Shown here: piece by piece, positions 40,401-50,340 of the stretch | How the letters are laid out: each line of letters begins with the position of its first letter | Position numbering within the stretch: the stretch's first letter is position 1 | Assembly: GCA_000149265.1 (NCBI GenBank) | Contig: CH003416.1 | Location: 1,603,560 to 1,667,559 of the forward strand | Reading direction: 5' to 3' | Source: Ciona savignyi | Lineage: Eukaryota; Chordata; Ascidiacea; Phlebobranchia; Cionidae | Length of the DNA: 64,000 bases | Notes under the pieces: model-generated | The model's input: the letters and a program-made list of their open reading frames with translations, nothing else | What the model was told of the DNA's origin: nothing | Databases searched by the model: none | Made by a program: the position numbers and the translations under genes

Positions 40401-43400
40401 CTTCTCTAGTCAGCGGGCCAGGTGTGGGGAAATACAGTTCTTGGTGGGGCGGATTATTACATTAACAGTTTTCAAAATCTTAATTACAGGGTATAGTTAG
40501 ATACAGTCTGCGGGGCCAGTCAAAATCACATTACGGACCAGACTTGTCCGGCTGGTTGTATGTTAAACCCACCATAAGGGGTTAAACCTATTATTATACC
40601 AACAATTACATCATACACCCAGTTGACAACGATGCGCGACCGTCCCGCTTCCACCACCACCCCCCACCCCCACGTCGACACGGGAGGAAACATCCACACG
40701 GATCGGGAAGATGCATGGAGTTCACGAGGTCGAGTGCAGTGTGCGGATCAGGAATCACCTCTGTCTTCTTCAGCGCAATCTCCAGGAGGGAGCAGATTAA
40801 CCAGGTGGGATTTTACTTCAGCTTTTTGTGACATTTTCACCAGGTTGATTTCAAAATTTAATCATGTAAAAATGATTCTAGTTTAGTGTAGTTTATTTTT
40901 TGTTTTGATGGTCAAAACATGCAACATTATCCTGCATAAAAAGTGGAAATCGGAAAAAGGGTCATAACGACATTCTTTACATATTTTAATAATATTAGGA
41001 ATCTGGATAATTTGCATGTGTCTTTATGCACACATGGTGCCCGTGCATTTGGTGGATGTTGTTGGAACTCACAGGAATAAGGAGTTCAGCAAAACAGATG
41101 TTTTCATCAACCACATTTTCAAAGGAAACTCATTCTTATCTTTGTGGGCAATATAAACAAAGTTTTAACATAAATATTTGGTTTCCATCACCAGAATTAT
41201 AGCAGTGCTTGAACCATTAAAATTGTGTCTCCAATTCATGTATTCCCAGGGTAAGAGCAGTAAGTACTGCTACTTTATCCTGTTCATTCTGTAAACATCA
41301 CTATGGGGATTCAATTCTATTATTTGTATAATAGGATGAATGTGTCATTTTTATCATGGTAAATGAGTAAGTCATTAAGAGGATTTATCCATTGTTGTTG
41401 TATAAACTCTCCTACAGTCATCAAGTAAACTCCTTTCCCCCAGATAACATCCTATTTGGACGGATCAAACATTTACAGCAGCTCCGAGAACGAAATGCGC
41501 AATTTACGTGACCTTTCCAACGACCTTGGATTGCTGAAGGAGGGACAGTCACTCGAGCTCGGCCAGAAACCTCTTCTTCCATACAACGTGTACAGCGATC
41601 TTGAATCTGGTTAGCATAAACACCGCATTTTTGAAACTTTGATGCATTAAAATTGTAGGGCAAAAACATAAGACTGATATACCACTTTAGATTGATTGAA
41701 AATGAAATAATGCACCATTCAGAAATGCATCAATATGATAAGTGATATTGACTTCATGTTTTTTGACCAGGCACTGTTGGTAGTTTATTATATGAGGATA
41801 TTTCGAGACTGTCATGATTTTTTTACACAGCTTTTCTATTTACCTTGTGACTGTCCATCACTATGATCAGTTTCCAAATATATTATCAAAATACATATGT
41901 ACAATTACACTAAAAATTCATATGTACAACAACACTAAAATATATATGTACGATTCTTACAAAAGAACAAGAAAATCGTACATACCTTTACCCTATTTAG
42001 TCAAACATTGCTTATCGATTTGCTACTGTAAGTCAATATCAGATATTCTTATATTGACTCCTATTTTTAAAAAGTGTAATCCATTTCCACGCAAATTTTT
42101 CAATTCATTTTCTTCCACTAAGACATTCCAAATGCAACCATCCTGTGTTCGTAGGTTCCAACTCCATCCGGTTAATCGCTCCAATTGAGTGCCGACGAGG
42201 TGACGGTGAAACTGCTCAGCAGCGAAGTGTTCCATGCTTTCTGGCTGGGGACCTCAGAGCTAATGAGCAGGTACGGGATTGTATGTGGGGTAAGCTCGGT
42301 CTAGTTGGAACTGTCAGACGAAAGGTTATGGGATCGCTACCAGCCACTGGCTAATTGGTTGTGTTTTTGATCAAGTCAATTAGAAGATATTGCCTTCTCT
42401 AGTCGGCGGGCTGGATGTGGGTAAATGTCCCCCTGGTGGGCCGGATTATTACATGAAAATATTCAATATCTTAATTACAGGGTATGCTTAGATACAGTCT
42501 GTGGGCCAGTCAAAATCCCTTAATGAGCCGGACTTGGCCCGCAGGCCTTGTTGCTCATACCTGCCTTAACCCAATGATTTTAAAGAAAACGTAGCAATAT
42601 TTGCAGCTCTGGTAACCTGACAATAGTAGTTCAATAATCGTCAGTGTTATCTGGCGTTTTCCCATTTCCAAGAATAAACAAGAGTATTCTATTATAAGTG
42701 TTGAGCACTGCAGTCACAAAAGACTGGTTCATAATCCAATCCTTAACACTATTCAAAAAAATCTTATAACAAAACAACTTCCATTTTCCCACATCCTGTG
42801 CAACAGTACCCAACACCATTTCACAGTGTTAACCGATCCATCCAGGTGTCACTTACCACAATGCACACATTATGGATGCGGGAACACAACAGGATAGCGC
42901 GATATATCAAGCAAGCTAACTCGCACTGGGATGGGGAAACAATATTCCATGAGACAAGAAAGATTGTTGGAGCACAGTTGCAGCATATAACATACAGTGT
43001 AAGTTGGGAGGTTTTCATGTTTATCCTGCTGGTTAGTTCATACAGCATATTGTTCTGTAAGCCAAAAGATAATTGGTTCAAAACCAGCCACTAGCTAGTC
43101 AGTTGTCATCAAGGCACTTTTGGGATGTTGCTCAAAGCCAGTGTTTAATAGGATAGGATAGGATAGGATATTCATGTTTATCCCCGTGAATGGGAAAACC
43201 CCAGGGGTTATCACACGGGCAATCGTCAGATCACCTCGCGCCCATCGTCGGGTTACCGGAGCTATTGCAGTGTGTTGTATATGATAGACACGTTCCTTTA
43301 ATTTGGTAGAACCCATTAATCAGCTGGGTTCAGGCAATGTCCGTAAAGTGCCTTGCCCAAGGACACAACCGACTAGCTAGCGACCAGTTTCGCACCAGCA

Positions 43401-46400
43401 ACCTTTCGATTGAAAGGCGACGCACTTAACCGCTAGACCAACGGGCTGGACAAATAAGTTGAACTAACATTATAGCAATGTCTTTATCAATTTTAACACA
43501 CTGCAAAGCATCCATAACCCGACTGTGGGCGTAAGGTAATCTATTGTGGGCATAAGGTAATCTGCACCAAAGGCCATGTTTTTCTCTGCAAACATTGTAG
43601 AATTTATCATAACATCATTGTGACCAACTTTCTTACACAGCATTGGTTGCCAAAGATACTTGGACCATTCAACTCCATGATTGGTCAATACAGAGGTTAC
43701 GACCCCAACACACCATCTTCGATTGTAAATGTTTTCGCTACAGCGGCTTTCAGATTCGGACACACCATGATCAACCCTATCATGTACAGGTATGGAATCT
43801 TATAAGATATATAGGAACTCATGCAAGTGGTATGCTTTAAACACACAACAGACCGCCTGATAATATGATTAGGATTCTACTGCATGGTGCAGTGTTGTCC
43901 AACCCGATTCCGCGGACTCAAGTACTTAATGAGCTTATTGAGCACATCACAATTGAATCTTATCCGCATATAGTCTACTATAATGCATTTGAACTTTTCT
44001 ATTCAGTGCGAACATTCGGTAATATTGGAATAGGTTACCATGAAGTCTATAAACTTTTGCTCAGAGTAGTAAACTTGTTATTTTGCCTTTGGTGTAAAAA
44101 TACAGCATTGTGTTGCATGTTGTATGGGTAAATATTTCACCTGGTAGACTTTTATTGCCTTTGGTGGTGAGGTAAAATCTGCTAAGCAAATATGAGAATA
44201 CATTAACCACTTCTAACTATATGCATTTTCTATAAACTAGCGACCACCATATACATGTTTACCATGAGGCACAATGAAAGCATTTAAACATCTTGTGCCA
44301 ACATTTGGGTGTTTAGAGCAATTTTAGAATAGTAATATTTGATATTCAACTCCTACATTTACATGCCTACTGGTGAAATCACTCATCCTTCTAAAACAAG
44401 CACTGCATATTTCAGCCTCCTGAGATAAACACAAGTATCCCGACATACAGAATCCGATCATACAGAACCACATGTTACATGTTGTATGTTCCAGGTTAAA
44501 TGAGACGTGGCATGAAACAAGGCAAGGGAACTTGAATCTCCACCAAGCCTTCTTTGCACCGTTCCGTATCGTACATGAAGGAGGGATTGACCCCCTTATT
44601 AGGGGGCTCATCGCTAAACCCATGAAGGTGGGTGCATTTTGAATTTATAACCTTTAAGTGTTTGGAATCAAAGTTTCAAAAATATTTCAGGCCATTTTAA
44701 TTAGAATAGAATATCTATGTTGCCCCAAAGGAGGTGTGATCATGAGTGAAATTGTGAGATTACCTTATGCTCACCGTCGAATTTCCGAACCTATTGCATC
44801 GACTTGCATATAACTGAGAAATTCTAAATAATTTAGTTTTACCCTTTATATTTTACTGATTTAAGACAATGTCCGAAAAGTGCCAGCACTTGGTTTTAAT
44901 CCAACAGCCTTTCAGATGTAGCTGCCTTTGTGGCTTTCTTATGTACTAAGCTGACTGCAGTTTATTCAACATTAATATAAATTCGAATTAAAAGATGGTG
45001 GGATGGGAGTTAGGACCATTGTTTAAAATAAAACCTGTTGTATTAAATATTTGCAAAACATGTACAGTTTGGTGCTGATTTTCTGTATATTCATGTCCAC
45101 GGTCTACATTTTGAAGTTATGTACAGATTATATAATTTACACGAAGTTATATATTTACACATTCTCACTTTTTTAGTTCATCAATTTATTCCACTAAATT
45201 GAGGTAAAAAGAAGGGCCTTTCCTATTTGAAAATATAAATGCATATAAATTGGTTAGCCTAGGTTTAATGCTCGAACTCAACTACTGTTCCCCAGCTGGA
45301 AAGAAATATTTCACGTTACACTTCCCCCAGAAAAGAGACAGCAACTCCAACATGAATGCGGAGCTCATTGAACGACTCTTCGCGATGGCTGAGGAGGTTG
45401 CGCTCGATCTTGGAGCACTCAACATCCAACGAGGAAGGGATCACGCTCTTCCGTTCTACAATGACTGGCGAGAGTTTTGTAATCTTTCCCGTGCTGATTC
45501 CTTTGAGGATTTGGCTCCGGAAATCAAGAACGCAGAGGTATTTTTTTGGGGTCTGGTATTTTTATCCGTGTGTGGGACAATAAAGTCAGTATGACATAAC
45601 TGAGCGACACATTCAAAAATAGTGTTGACAAAGCAATAGTAATTGGTATATAGTAAGAGCAATAGTAAGTGCTGAAATCGACCAGTTGACATTTGTCATC
45701 ACTTGTGCAGTACAAATCATTATTCTAAATTTCCTTAGGTTCGAAACAAACTTCGAGAGCTGTACAAAGTACCATCGAATATCGATCCATTTGTTGGAAT
45801 GATAGTGGAGGATGTGGTCCCAGGTTCTCGTTTGGGACCAACGCTAGCTTGTATATTGGGTGAACAATTTAAAAGGACAAGAGATGGAGATAGATTCTGG
45901 TAATATATGTATTAAAATTACCCTATACATATGAAGGTTTTTAAATTAAAAAAAAAGAATTAAAGTTATTAGCAATTGATTGCAAAATCTATATCGAAAT
46001 AATAAAAAATGGTAACACATTTCCATTTAAACATTTAAATTAAAAATTTCCACTAAAACATTTAAATTAACACATTTTCATTCAAAAGATTTAATTATTG
46101 TTGTAAAATGCATTCCTAAACGCAAATGCACTAATTGTTACAACATAACTTTTTCATATGGTAAGAATAAAGCAGCAGATGCAACGAAGATAGATGTATG
46201 TAGTTTGTAGCAAAAAATGAAATATTTGTGTTTAGGAATGCATTTCGCAACAACTGAACCTGTAAGGAAATCACTTTTTTTATTTAAACGTATAACTTTT
46301 GTACTGAAAAATAGCATTATCTCGTTAAACCGTGTCTATTCGTTGACGTGTTTTAACTACTGTAGTTTTGCTCTTTTATCCGGTATCCTTAACTTTAATT

Positions 46401-48110
46401 AATTATGCCATCTGTCTTTAATGTAACGAAGGGGCGAAAGACTGAACTAAAGTATGCAAGTTGGTGTCAACCTTTTGCCTGACGAAGAAACTTTCCAAAC
46501 GAAAAATATTTAGCGTACATTGCCTTAACCCAGCGGATTAATGAGTTCTACCAAATTGAAGAAACATGTCTATCATATACATCACACTACAATAGTTCTG
46601 GTAAACCAAGGTTGGGCGCAATTGATCTGACGATTGCCCGTGTGTTAACCCCCTTGGTTTTCCCATTCACGGGAATAAACATGAATATCTTATCATATAT
46701 TCCTCCCTTCAATCCAAGTTCCAACCACACAAATTCATTCTCAGGTACGAAAACCCCGGTATCTTCAGCCCCACCCAGTTAAACTCGCTGAAGCAAGCGT
46801 CGTTGGCACGAGTGATATGCGACAACACCGACTCCATTAAATCCGTGCCGCGTGACGTGTTCCTCAACCAACCGCTCGCCGACTTCGTGCCGTGCGACGA
46901 AGTCCCGTCCATTGATCTCTCGGCGTGGATCGATTGCTGCTCCGATTGCGCTGATTCTGGGTCCTTTGAAACCTTGTCAGGTGCGGGGGGGGGGGTCATT
47001 GTCGAATATAATAGTTTAGTCTTACCGTTTAGTGTGTTAGGTTAGTACGTCGCCTTTTAACCGAACGGTTGTATGTTTGAAACCGATCGCTAGCTAGTAG
47101 GTTGTGTGTTTGTGCTTGGTCAAGGCAATTACCGGACAGTACCTGAACTCGGTAGAATGATGGGTTCTACCAAATTGAAAATATGTCTTAATCATAATCA
47201 TCATACCCAACACACACTGCAATAACTCTAGTAACTCACGAGCTGATCTGACGATAAACTCCCATTGCGTCTTCTCATGATATGTGTGCATTCTGACCAT
47301 AAAAATCAATTAGTTACTGTAAAACCGAACGCTGACTCCAAATCTACCACAGTAGTTTGTAACATAGGTTCAGAACAAAACCGAATAGGTTATTCAAGTT
47401 TTATTACCGTTATTGTAAATCCAAAGTACTTTATTATATGGACGATTACATGAAAAATCGTCATGTTACTTCGCCCCTGTCGTTCGGTTTCCGTGGTCAT
47501 TGCAATGTGTTTTGTGATTGAAAATCGAGTAATGTGCGCACAGCGTGTTTGTTTAGATAGACGTAAGTTTGATAGTTATGATAATAAATCGTTCTTCTAT
47601 TTTAAAAGTGGCGATAAACAGTTACAACTGTTGGTATACGCAGTTATAACTACTTTTAACGACGGGTTTACAAAAATAACTGCCTATGCCAGTTTTCATT
47701 ACACGGTTTCAAATGGGTATATGACATTTTCAGTCACGTATTTTTACCAATCCTTTCACCACTCAAATTGTTTTATCAGAAAATACTATTTAACTCCAGG
47801 TCATATTCGAAGCCAATCGAGGTCGAAGCGTAGTGCGAGGAAACCCCATAACCATCGTCGCCGCAACGACCGACACAACGGGACGGCCGCAGATTCCACG
47901 GAAACCCCCCTGGCCCCCAACCAGCCCCCTGTCAACGACCCCCCTCCGGCGCACGTCGGGGTCGAAAAATTAACGAATATTGAAACTGAGAGAGTCCCCG
48001 TTGGGTCGGTTGATAAACTCATGTCTGTAATCGGACGTTTAGAAAGCAAAATTGCGGAGCTGCAGGGCAAAGTGCAGACCCTTGAACAAAAACTAGACAA
48101 CAGGGGTTAA
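10015..48110 (+). CDS. PXDN: Peroxidasin (LRR / Ig / animal haem peroxidase), 35 coding exons
   Basis: Exons: 10015-10205, 19541-19612, 21232-21303, 22201-22272, 23302-23373, 24871-24942, 25715-25905, 26653-26771, 27521-27603, 27908-28026, 28442-28562, 28908-29015, 29492-29653, 30253-30360, 31077-31193, 32813-32990, 33867-34000, 34698-34814, 35595-35705, 36551-36655, 37059-37158, 37441-37625, 38034-38187, 39155-39292, 39578-39813, 40623-40804, 41444-41609, 42155-42270, 42846-42998, 43641-43789, 44495-44627, 45331-45537, 45739-45899, 46745-46980, 47800-48110. The sum is 4951 nt; removing one extra C in exon 8 leaves 1650 codons (1649 aa; human PXDN 1479). Family role: secreted haem peroxidase that makes the hypobromous acid forming sulfilimine cross-links in collagen IV. 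Order: signal peptide, LRRNT, LRRs, LRRCT, Ig1-5, peroxidase, coiled-coil tail, no VWC domain. Less certain: the exon 7 donor (25893 or 25905, same phase), the exon 16/17 junction and the weak exon 24 donor. Confidence 0.93.
14648..14785 (-). repeat. Short interspersed element with GGGAAGGAGT-like ends, copy 2
   Basis: Reverse-complement match to parts of 5868-6055: CCCAAACACTAATCTCAACC near 14657, and a TGTGCAGTTTCCCTTCTTCC border near 14743. It lies in peroxidasin intron 1. The match is partial and the two copies are diverged. Confidence 0.4.
16873..19119. mobile_element. PIF/Harbinger-like DNA transposon, non-autonomous (2247 bp)
   Basis: The left end reads GGCTGGATTCACACCAGAAC. The right end, reverse-complemented, reads GGCCGGGTTCACACCAAAAC, giving terminal inverted repeats with few mismatches. 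Both ends then run into CG-rich variants of TTTTTGTCGT motifs arranged as further subterminal repeats. A TAA lies directly outside each end (16870-16872 and 19120-19122), matching the 3-bp TWA target duplication typical of PIF/Harbinger. I see no transposase or MYB-like frame in the AT-rich interior, so this copy looks non-autonomous. It sits in peroxidasin intron 1. Confidence 0.75.
19541..24942 (+). other. PXDN: Peroxidasin LRR cassette: five 72-nt exons
   Basis: Exons 19541-19612, 21232-21303, 22201-22272, 23302-23373 and 24871-24942 are each exactly 72 nt with phase-2 introns on both sides, so each encodes one 24-residue leucine-rich repeat. Representative peptides are [17 protein letters not shown] (first), [15 protein letters not shown] (third) and [15 protein letters not shown] (fourth). 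The first exon is isolated between 9.3-kb and 1.6-kb introns and is too short to show up as a long open frame. Symmetric exons of this kind are typical of LRR duplication, and any one could be skipped without a frameshift. Confidence 0.92.
23227..23267. repeat. Near-perfect 41-bp palindrome (hairpin)
   Basis: ACCATAGTATACTAAACAA pairs with TTGTTTGGTATACTATGGT across a 3-base loop, with 19-bp arms and one mismatch. It is intronic, 35 bp upstream of the exon at 23302. It could be a MITE footprint or a structured intronic element; no function is assigned. Confidence 0.8.
25175..25425 (+). repeat. tRNA-derived SINE, diverged copy, followed by (TA)n
   Basis: Same family as 2319-2620: a degenerate tRNA-like head (TTGGTGGGTTAGGGTG), the body (CACTAGCTAATCAGTTGTGT, TACACAACACACTACAACAG) and the 3' end (GGGGATAAACATGAATATTA) are recognisable. 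It runs directly into a (TA)n microsatellite that ends at about 25452. It lies in the peroxidasin intron before the LRRCT exon. Confidence 0.65.
25715..25905 (+). other. PXDN: Peroxidasin LRRCT exon
   Basis: The exon encodes the C-terminal LRR cap with its four cysteines: [16 protein letters not shown], then AICHHP, then FHCDND. The first base completes the phase-2 codon. Two donors fit phase 1: GTACGT after 25893 and the stronger GTGAGT after 25905. The longer form is used here. Confidence 0.88.
26860..27050 (-). repeat. tRNA-derived SINE, truncated, minus orientation
   Basis: Reverse-complement copy of the SINE body. It begins with the GATAGGATAGGATA tail and GTTTATCCCCGTGAATGG, runs through CCCATTAATCCGCTGGGTTT, and lacks the tRNA-like head. 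It lies in the intron between the first two exons of peroxidasin Ig1. Confidence 0.7.
30443..30545 (-). repeat. hAT-like MITE fragment (GGGCAAC...GGCCTGCGGGC type)
   Basis: CAGGTATGGGCAACATATGG followed by CCTGCGGGCTGG resembles the ends of the elements at 40388-40568 and 42392-42577, in reverse orientation. It is short, without identifiable target duplications, and lies in the intron after peroxidasin Ig3. Confidence 0.45.
31200..31495 (+). repeat. Tandem duplication inside peroxidasin intron 15
   Basis: GACGTTGTTGTTGGTTGCTT occurs at about 31200 and 31333. Each copy is followed by a TATATA tract, a 'GTACTxxxGTG' segment and a CTTGCAG (near 31284 and 31457), then a GACCGGTAA-like end. The unit is about 135-160 bp, differing by microsatellite length. 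Each unit therefore carries an acceptor-like CTTGCAG downstream of the exon 15 donor. Confidence 0.7.
35738..36030 (+). repeat. tRNA-derived SINE, diverged copy
   Basis: Recognisable by CACGAAACTGATCGCTAGCT, GGATTATTGGGTTCTACTAA, ACACAACACATTGAAATAGC, GGGGATAAACATGAATATC and the (TTATCC) tail, in the same order as the full-length copies. The tRNA-like head is decayed. It lies in the peroxidasin intron before exon 20. Confidence 0.7.
38195..38462 (+). repeat. Minisatellite, unit about 43 bp, about six copies
   Basis: TCCTATGTTACTGTGTTACT recurs with GCAAATGGTAAAGTG spacers from just 8 bp after the exon 23 donor to about 38462. Units differ by point changes and small indels. Confidence 0.85.
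38698..38914 (-). repeat. tRNA-derived SINE, internally deleted, minus orientation
   Basis: Carries both ends of the family: the tail GGATAGAATGTTTATCCCCG and, at the far side, the tRNA-like head in reverse (CTTAACCGCCAGACTAACCG). About 90 bp of the middle (around the ACACACTGCAATAG region) is deleted. It lies in the peroxidasin intron after exon 23. A further head-like fragment in the same orientation is at about 39030-39110. Confidence 0.75.
40388..40568 (+). repeat. hAT-like MITE, copy 1
   Basis: Starts AAGGGTGGGCAACTTCTCTA and contains GGCGGATTATTACATTAACA and GGGGCCAGTCAAAATC. It matches 42392-42577 in the same orientation over about 180 bp. The GGGTGGGCAA terminus is typical of hAT MITEs. 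Target duplications were not identified. It lies in the peroxidasin intron before exon 26. Confidence 0.6.
42392..42577 (+). repeat. hAT-like MITE, copy 2
   Basis: Same family as 40388-40568: CTTCTCTAGTCGGCGGGCTG, GGCCGGATTATTACATGAAA, TCTGTGGGCCAGTCAAAATC. The right end is GGACTTGGCCCGCAGGCC followed by GCTCATACCTG. The left terminus is lost into a decayed SINE fragment (about 42300-42391). It lies in the peroxidasin intron before exon 29. Confidence 0.6.
43149..43451 (-). repeat. tRNA-derived SINE, full length, minus orientation
   Basis: Best-preserved copy. Read on the minus strand it has a tRNA-like head (CCCGTTGGTCTAGCGGTTAA), the body (CGCTAGCTAGTCGGTTGTGT, GGGTTCTACCAAATTAAAGG, CAACACACTGCAATAGCTCC), GGGGATAAACATGAATATCC, and a (TATCC)n tail of about four units. 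It is about 300 bp, in the peroxidasin intron before exon 30. Confidence 0.85.
44705..44940 (-). repeat. Decayed SINE, minus orientation
   Basis: Only scattered landmarks remain: TGAGATTACCTTATGCTCACCG, GACAATGTCCGAAAAGTGCC and a head-like CCAACAGCCTTTCAGATGTA, in the order expected for a minus-strand copy. It lies in a peroxidasin intron. Confidence 0.4.
46515..46700 (+). repeat. tRNA-derived SINE, 5'-truncated
   Basis: Begins within the body (TTAACCCAGCGGATTAATGA) and continues through the 3' end (GGGAATAAACATGAATATCT). The tRNA-like head is absent. It ends about 45 bp before the exon at 46745. Confidence 0.7.
47035..47285 (+). repeat. tRNA-derived SINE, diverged
   Basis: CGATCGCTAGCTAGTAGGTT, GATGGGTTCTACCAAATTGA and ACACACTGCAATAACTC identify the family. 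The 3' end is lost near 47280. It lies in the last peroxidasin intron. Confidence 0.6.
47800..48110 (+). other. PXDN: Peroxidasin terminal exon: basic region and coiled coil, no VWC
   Basis: The exon encodes a very basic stretch ([20 protein letters not shown]), a proline-rich spacer and a heptad-like helix ([20 protein letters not shown]), then TAA at 48108-48110. In human PXDN the coiled coil is followed by a cysteine-rich VWC domain. Here the frame stops at the corresponding point, and I see no cysteine-rich VWC-like exon in the next 3 kb. RSKR near the start of the exon is a furin-type site candidate. Confidence 0.85.
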
Positions 48111-49683
48111 AACCTCCACCTAGCAACATTTTTTGCACTGTCGCAGATATCCGGCGCTAACTGCCGGTTTAAAGTGATGTAGAAAGGATTTTATATTTCA
48201 GCCTTCGAAAAACAGGTCGTTTTTGGTACTTAACCCACTCAATTAAACCACCTTTGCAACATTACAAAGCGGTACATACGGATTTTGATCTTATTGTTTT
48301 CAAATATCGATTTTTTTAACCGAGTCGCTGAAAGCGAATTTTTACTCTATAGGTAGTCAAATTTCCTTTTTTACGGATTTCATGCCTTTTCACTACAACG
48401 ACTATTTTGTCGGCTATGCCTTCTTGGATTGTATATATATGCGACGCGTTTTGTTCATCGTTAGTTCCTCGTCATACAGCATATGTTTTAAAGACGCTCG
48501 CCGCCACAAAACAGTATTTTTATTCCATAATTTCCTTGTTTCGGGTGCACTGTTTTCTATAGCTAACACGAACTGGCAGGTTTGCAAATATACGTTTTAT
48601 GGATTTTGATCTTACCTTGTCGGCCAGAAAAGTGTTCAGTAATACCCAAACATACCTTATTTAGTTCTTGTATTTATTTCTGCAAGAAACGCATGCTGGT
48701 AAATCCAAAAAGTTAGGAAAATCGCGGGCAAAATAAAGTCTTCGCATTTTTCGACAAAAAAGAAGTTGTGTAGCTTTTGATATAGACCCATCTTTAAACT
48801 TTGCTTAATAGACGGATACATGTAGACTACTGATATAAAACTATCCAACACCCTTAGTTGATTATGCTGTCATGCCAACTTAACTAAGATATTCGTGTCT
48901 CTCCTTGTGAAAGGGCCAAAGGCGTTTTACCTTGTAATTACAACTCGTAAGAATTTACATATTCATAAGCCAAGCTTTTGCTCGTAAGTCCTTCTCCAGC
49001 TTTATTGGGCCTCCTCGCAAGTCAAATATATACGAGTTGTTTGTAACATTTACGTGTTCTTCATACCACGCTTAAGGTAGCTACTAGTATAATAGAAGCT
49101 AAATTGTACCATTAGTATATTTTTCATCGCGGTCACAACGCAGTACAAAACGTGCGTTAAAAGACAATTAGACTTGGCAGATACTGAGCTTCTAATTAAA
49201 TATCGCTTGGATTAAGCAGCAATCTTACATTTGTGACATATATATATATACTGCGAAAAGATTTACAGCAAAAGGGGACTCGTACAAGATGATTAACTAT
49301 ATCCAAGAACAAGTCTTAATATTTCTCGGGAAGCTTCCAAAACTCGACCAAAGATAACTTGAATGTTGCAGTCAGCAGTATAGGGAAAGTTGTCATCCGT
49401 TTTTTTGATAGTTTCATTTAATAAAAGAGTTTCTTTAATTATATGCCGGCAAGAAATTTGATGTTATGTGTCTATACTGCAATTGTTGGTGTAAATAAAA
49501 GTCCATATAAAAAGTCTTTGAAGTTAATCATCTGTAAACGGTTGGCTTGAAGCTTGAACTGGGATCTTCTTTACAGTTTAACTATCGTTCAGCTCAAGGT
49601 CCCATCGTAAACCAAATAAATGGAATGAAGCTTTTATAACCAACAATCCTTATCATTCTATTTGGCCGAAAGTTACCCTATTG
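48111..49683. other. Peroxidasin 3' UTR and intergenic DNA
   Basis: Nothing coding is recognised. A short (TA)n tract lies near 49240. The remainder is AT-rich unique-looking sequence. Confidence 0.4.
48732..48737 (+). other. Candidate poly(A) signal for peroxidasin
   Basis: AATAAA, 622 bp after the peroxidasin stop codon and the first one I find downstream. It is a common hexamer in AT-rich DNA, so the support is weak. Confidence 0.3.
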
Positions 49684-50340
49684 CAGCGGTTCCCAAACTA
49701 TTTTGTTGGCGTAATCCTTGCGACTCCCTTATAAAGCCAAAATTTCCGAACTGCTACTATACACCAACGAATTACTTGGAACAGCATAAAAAAAATGTTA
49801 AAATGAACAAAAATGTCAACGTTTATTCACAATGAAAAACGTTTCATCAATGTAAAAAGTGCGCTTGCTGCTCTTCGCACATTTTATTAAACTGCGGTTC
49901 AATGCTCGATATCGCAACATGAATCTCGGGCTCGATTTTACTGCGATACTCCGACTTTATTGCTGCTACCGTAGGAAAGACCGCTTCTCATAAATATGAC
50001 GTTGCAAACGGCACAAAAACACGGAGAGCTTTGCAGCCTACAAGTGGAAATACAGATCGAGCCTTAACCTAGAACTATTAGGTAAATTAGGGTTGTACAT
50101 GCATTTCAGTGTGGGGTCATAAGACAGGTCGATAAATTGTTCAGCTTCCAGAGATGTAAACCTCTAAGAGGGAGTTGCATTTGCAACAAAGGGATTTATC
50201 CAATCATGCTTATCCATGTCTTCAGGAAAATACTTCTGAAAATGAGAGATTAGAGCATCCACTGCAAACACATCACAGTTTTCATATAACACTCGTCGGC
50301 GTTATGCAGGGATAGATTGCCAGATTGGTAGTTTAAATAG
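49684..50340 (-). pseudogene. Decayed hAT transposase (C-terminal part)
   Basis: On the minus strand, pieces of a hAT-family transposase (ZBED/SCAND3-like) can be read: ALISHFQKYFPEDMDKHDW near 50220, SLEAEQFIDLSYDPTLK near 50130, and FPTVAAIKSEYRSKIEPEIH followed by FNKMCEEQQAHFLH near 49870-49980. They are separated by in-frame stops and indels, including a stop just after 'FATSYL' where the family continues with C-E. At 49684 CAGCGGTTCCCAAACTATTT is a typical hAT terminus (CAGxGGTTCxCAAAC) lying 3' of the gene. I found no matching opposite terminus before the Foldback-like element at 51047, so the copy is truncated or its other end has decayed. Confidence 0.75.

Larger units (their letters stand above)
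37059..46980 (+). other. PXDN: Peroxidasin animal haem peroxidase domain
   Basis: The N-flank begins at [31 protein letters not shown] follows. The distal site [13 protein letters not shown] supplies the haem-linking Asp and distal His (His codon 39708-39710). DLRANEQ supplies the catalytic Arg (codon 42256-42258) and second haem-linking Glu. The residue after that Glu is Gln rather than the Met of myeloperoxidase, as in other peroxidasins. [11 protein letters not shown] is the helix after it. [13 protein letters not shown] holds the proximal His (codon 43761-43763). [12 protein letters not shown] and [18 protein letters not shown] are further family signatures, and the domain closes at [13 protein letters not shown]. 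No key residue is missing. Exon 24 ends at a weak donor (AAAAA|GTGAAT) that is required by phase. Confidence 0.93.

Noticed and set aside
42155..42354. Open frame continuing past the GTACGG donor at 42271
   Set aside because: Only 42155-42270 is peroxidasin exon 28; the continuation runs into intron and a decayed SINE fragment.
47463..48110. Whole 215-codon open frame as one exon
   Set aside because: The part before 47800 is intron read-through; the acceptor TTAACTCCAG and the phase from exon 34 put the exon start at 47800.
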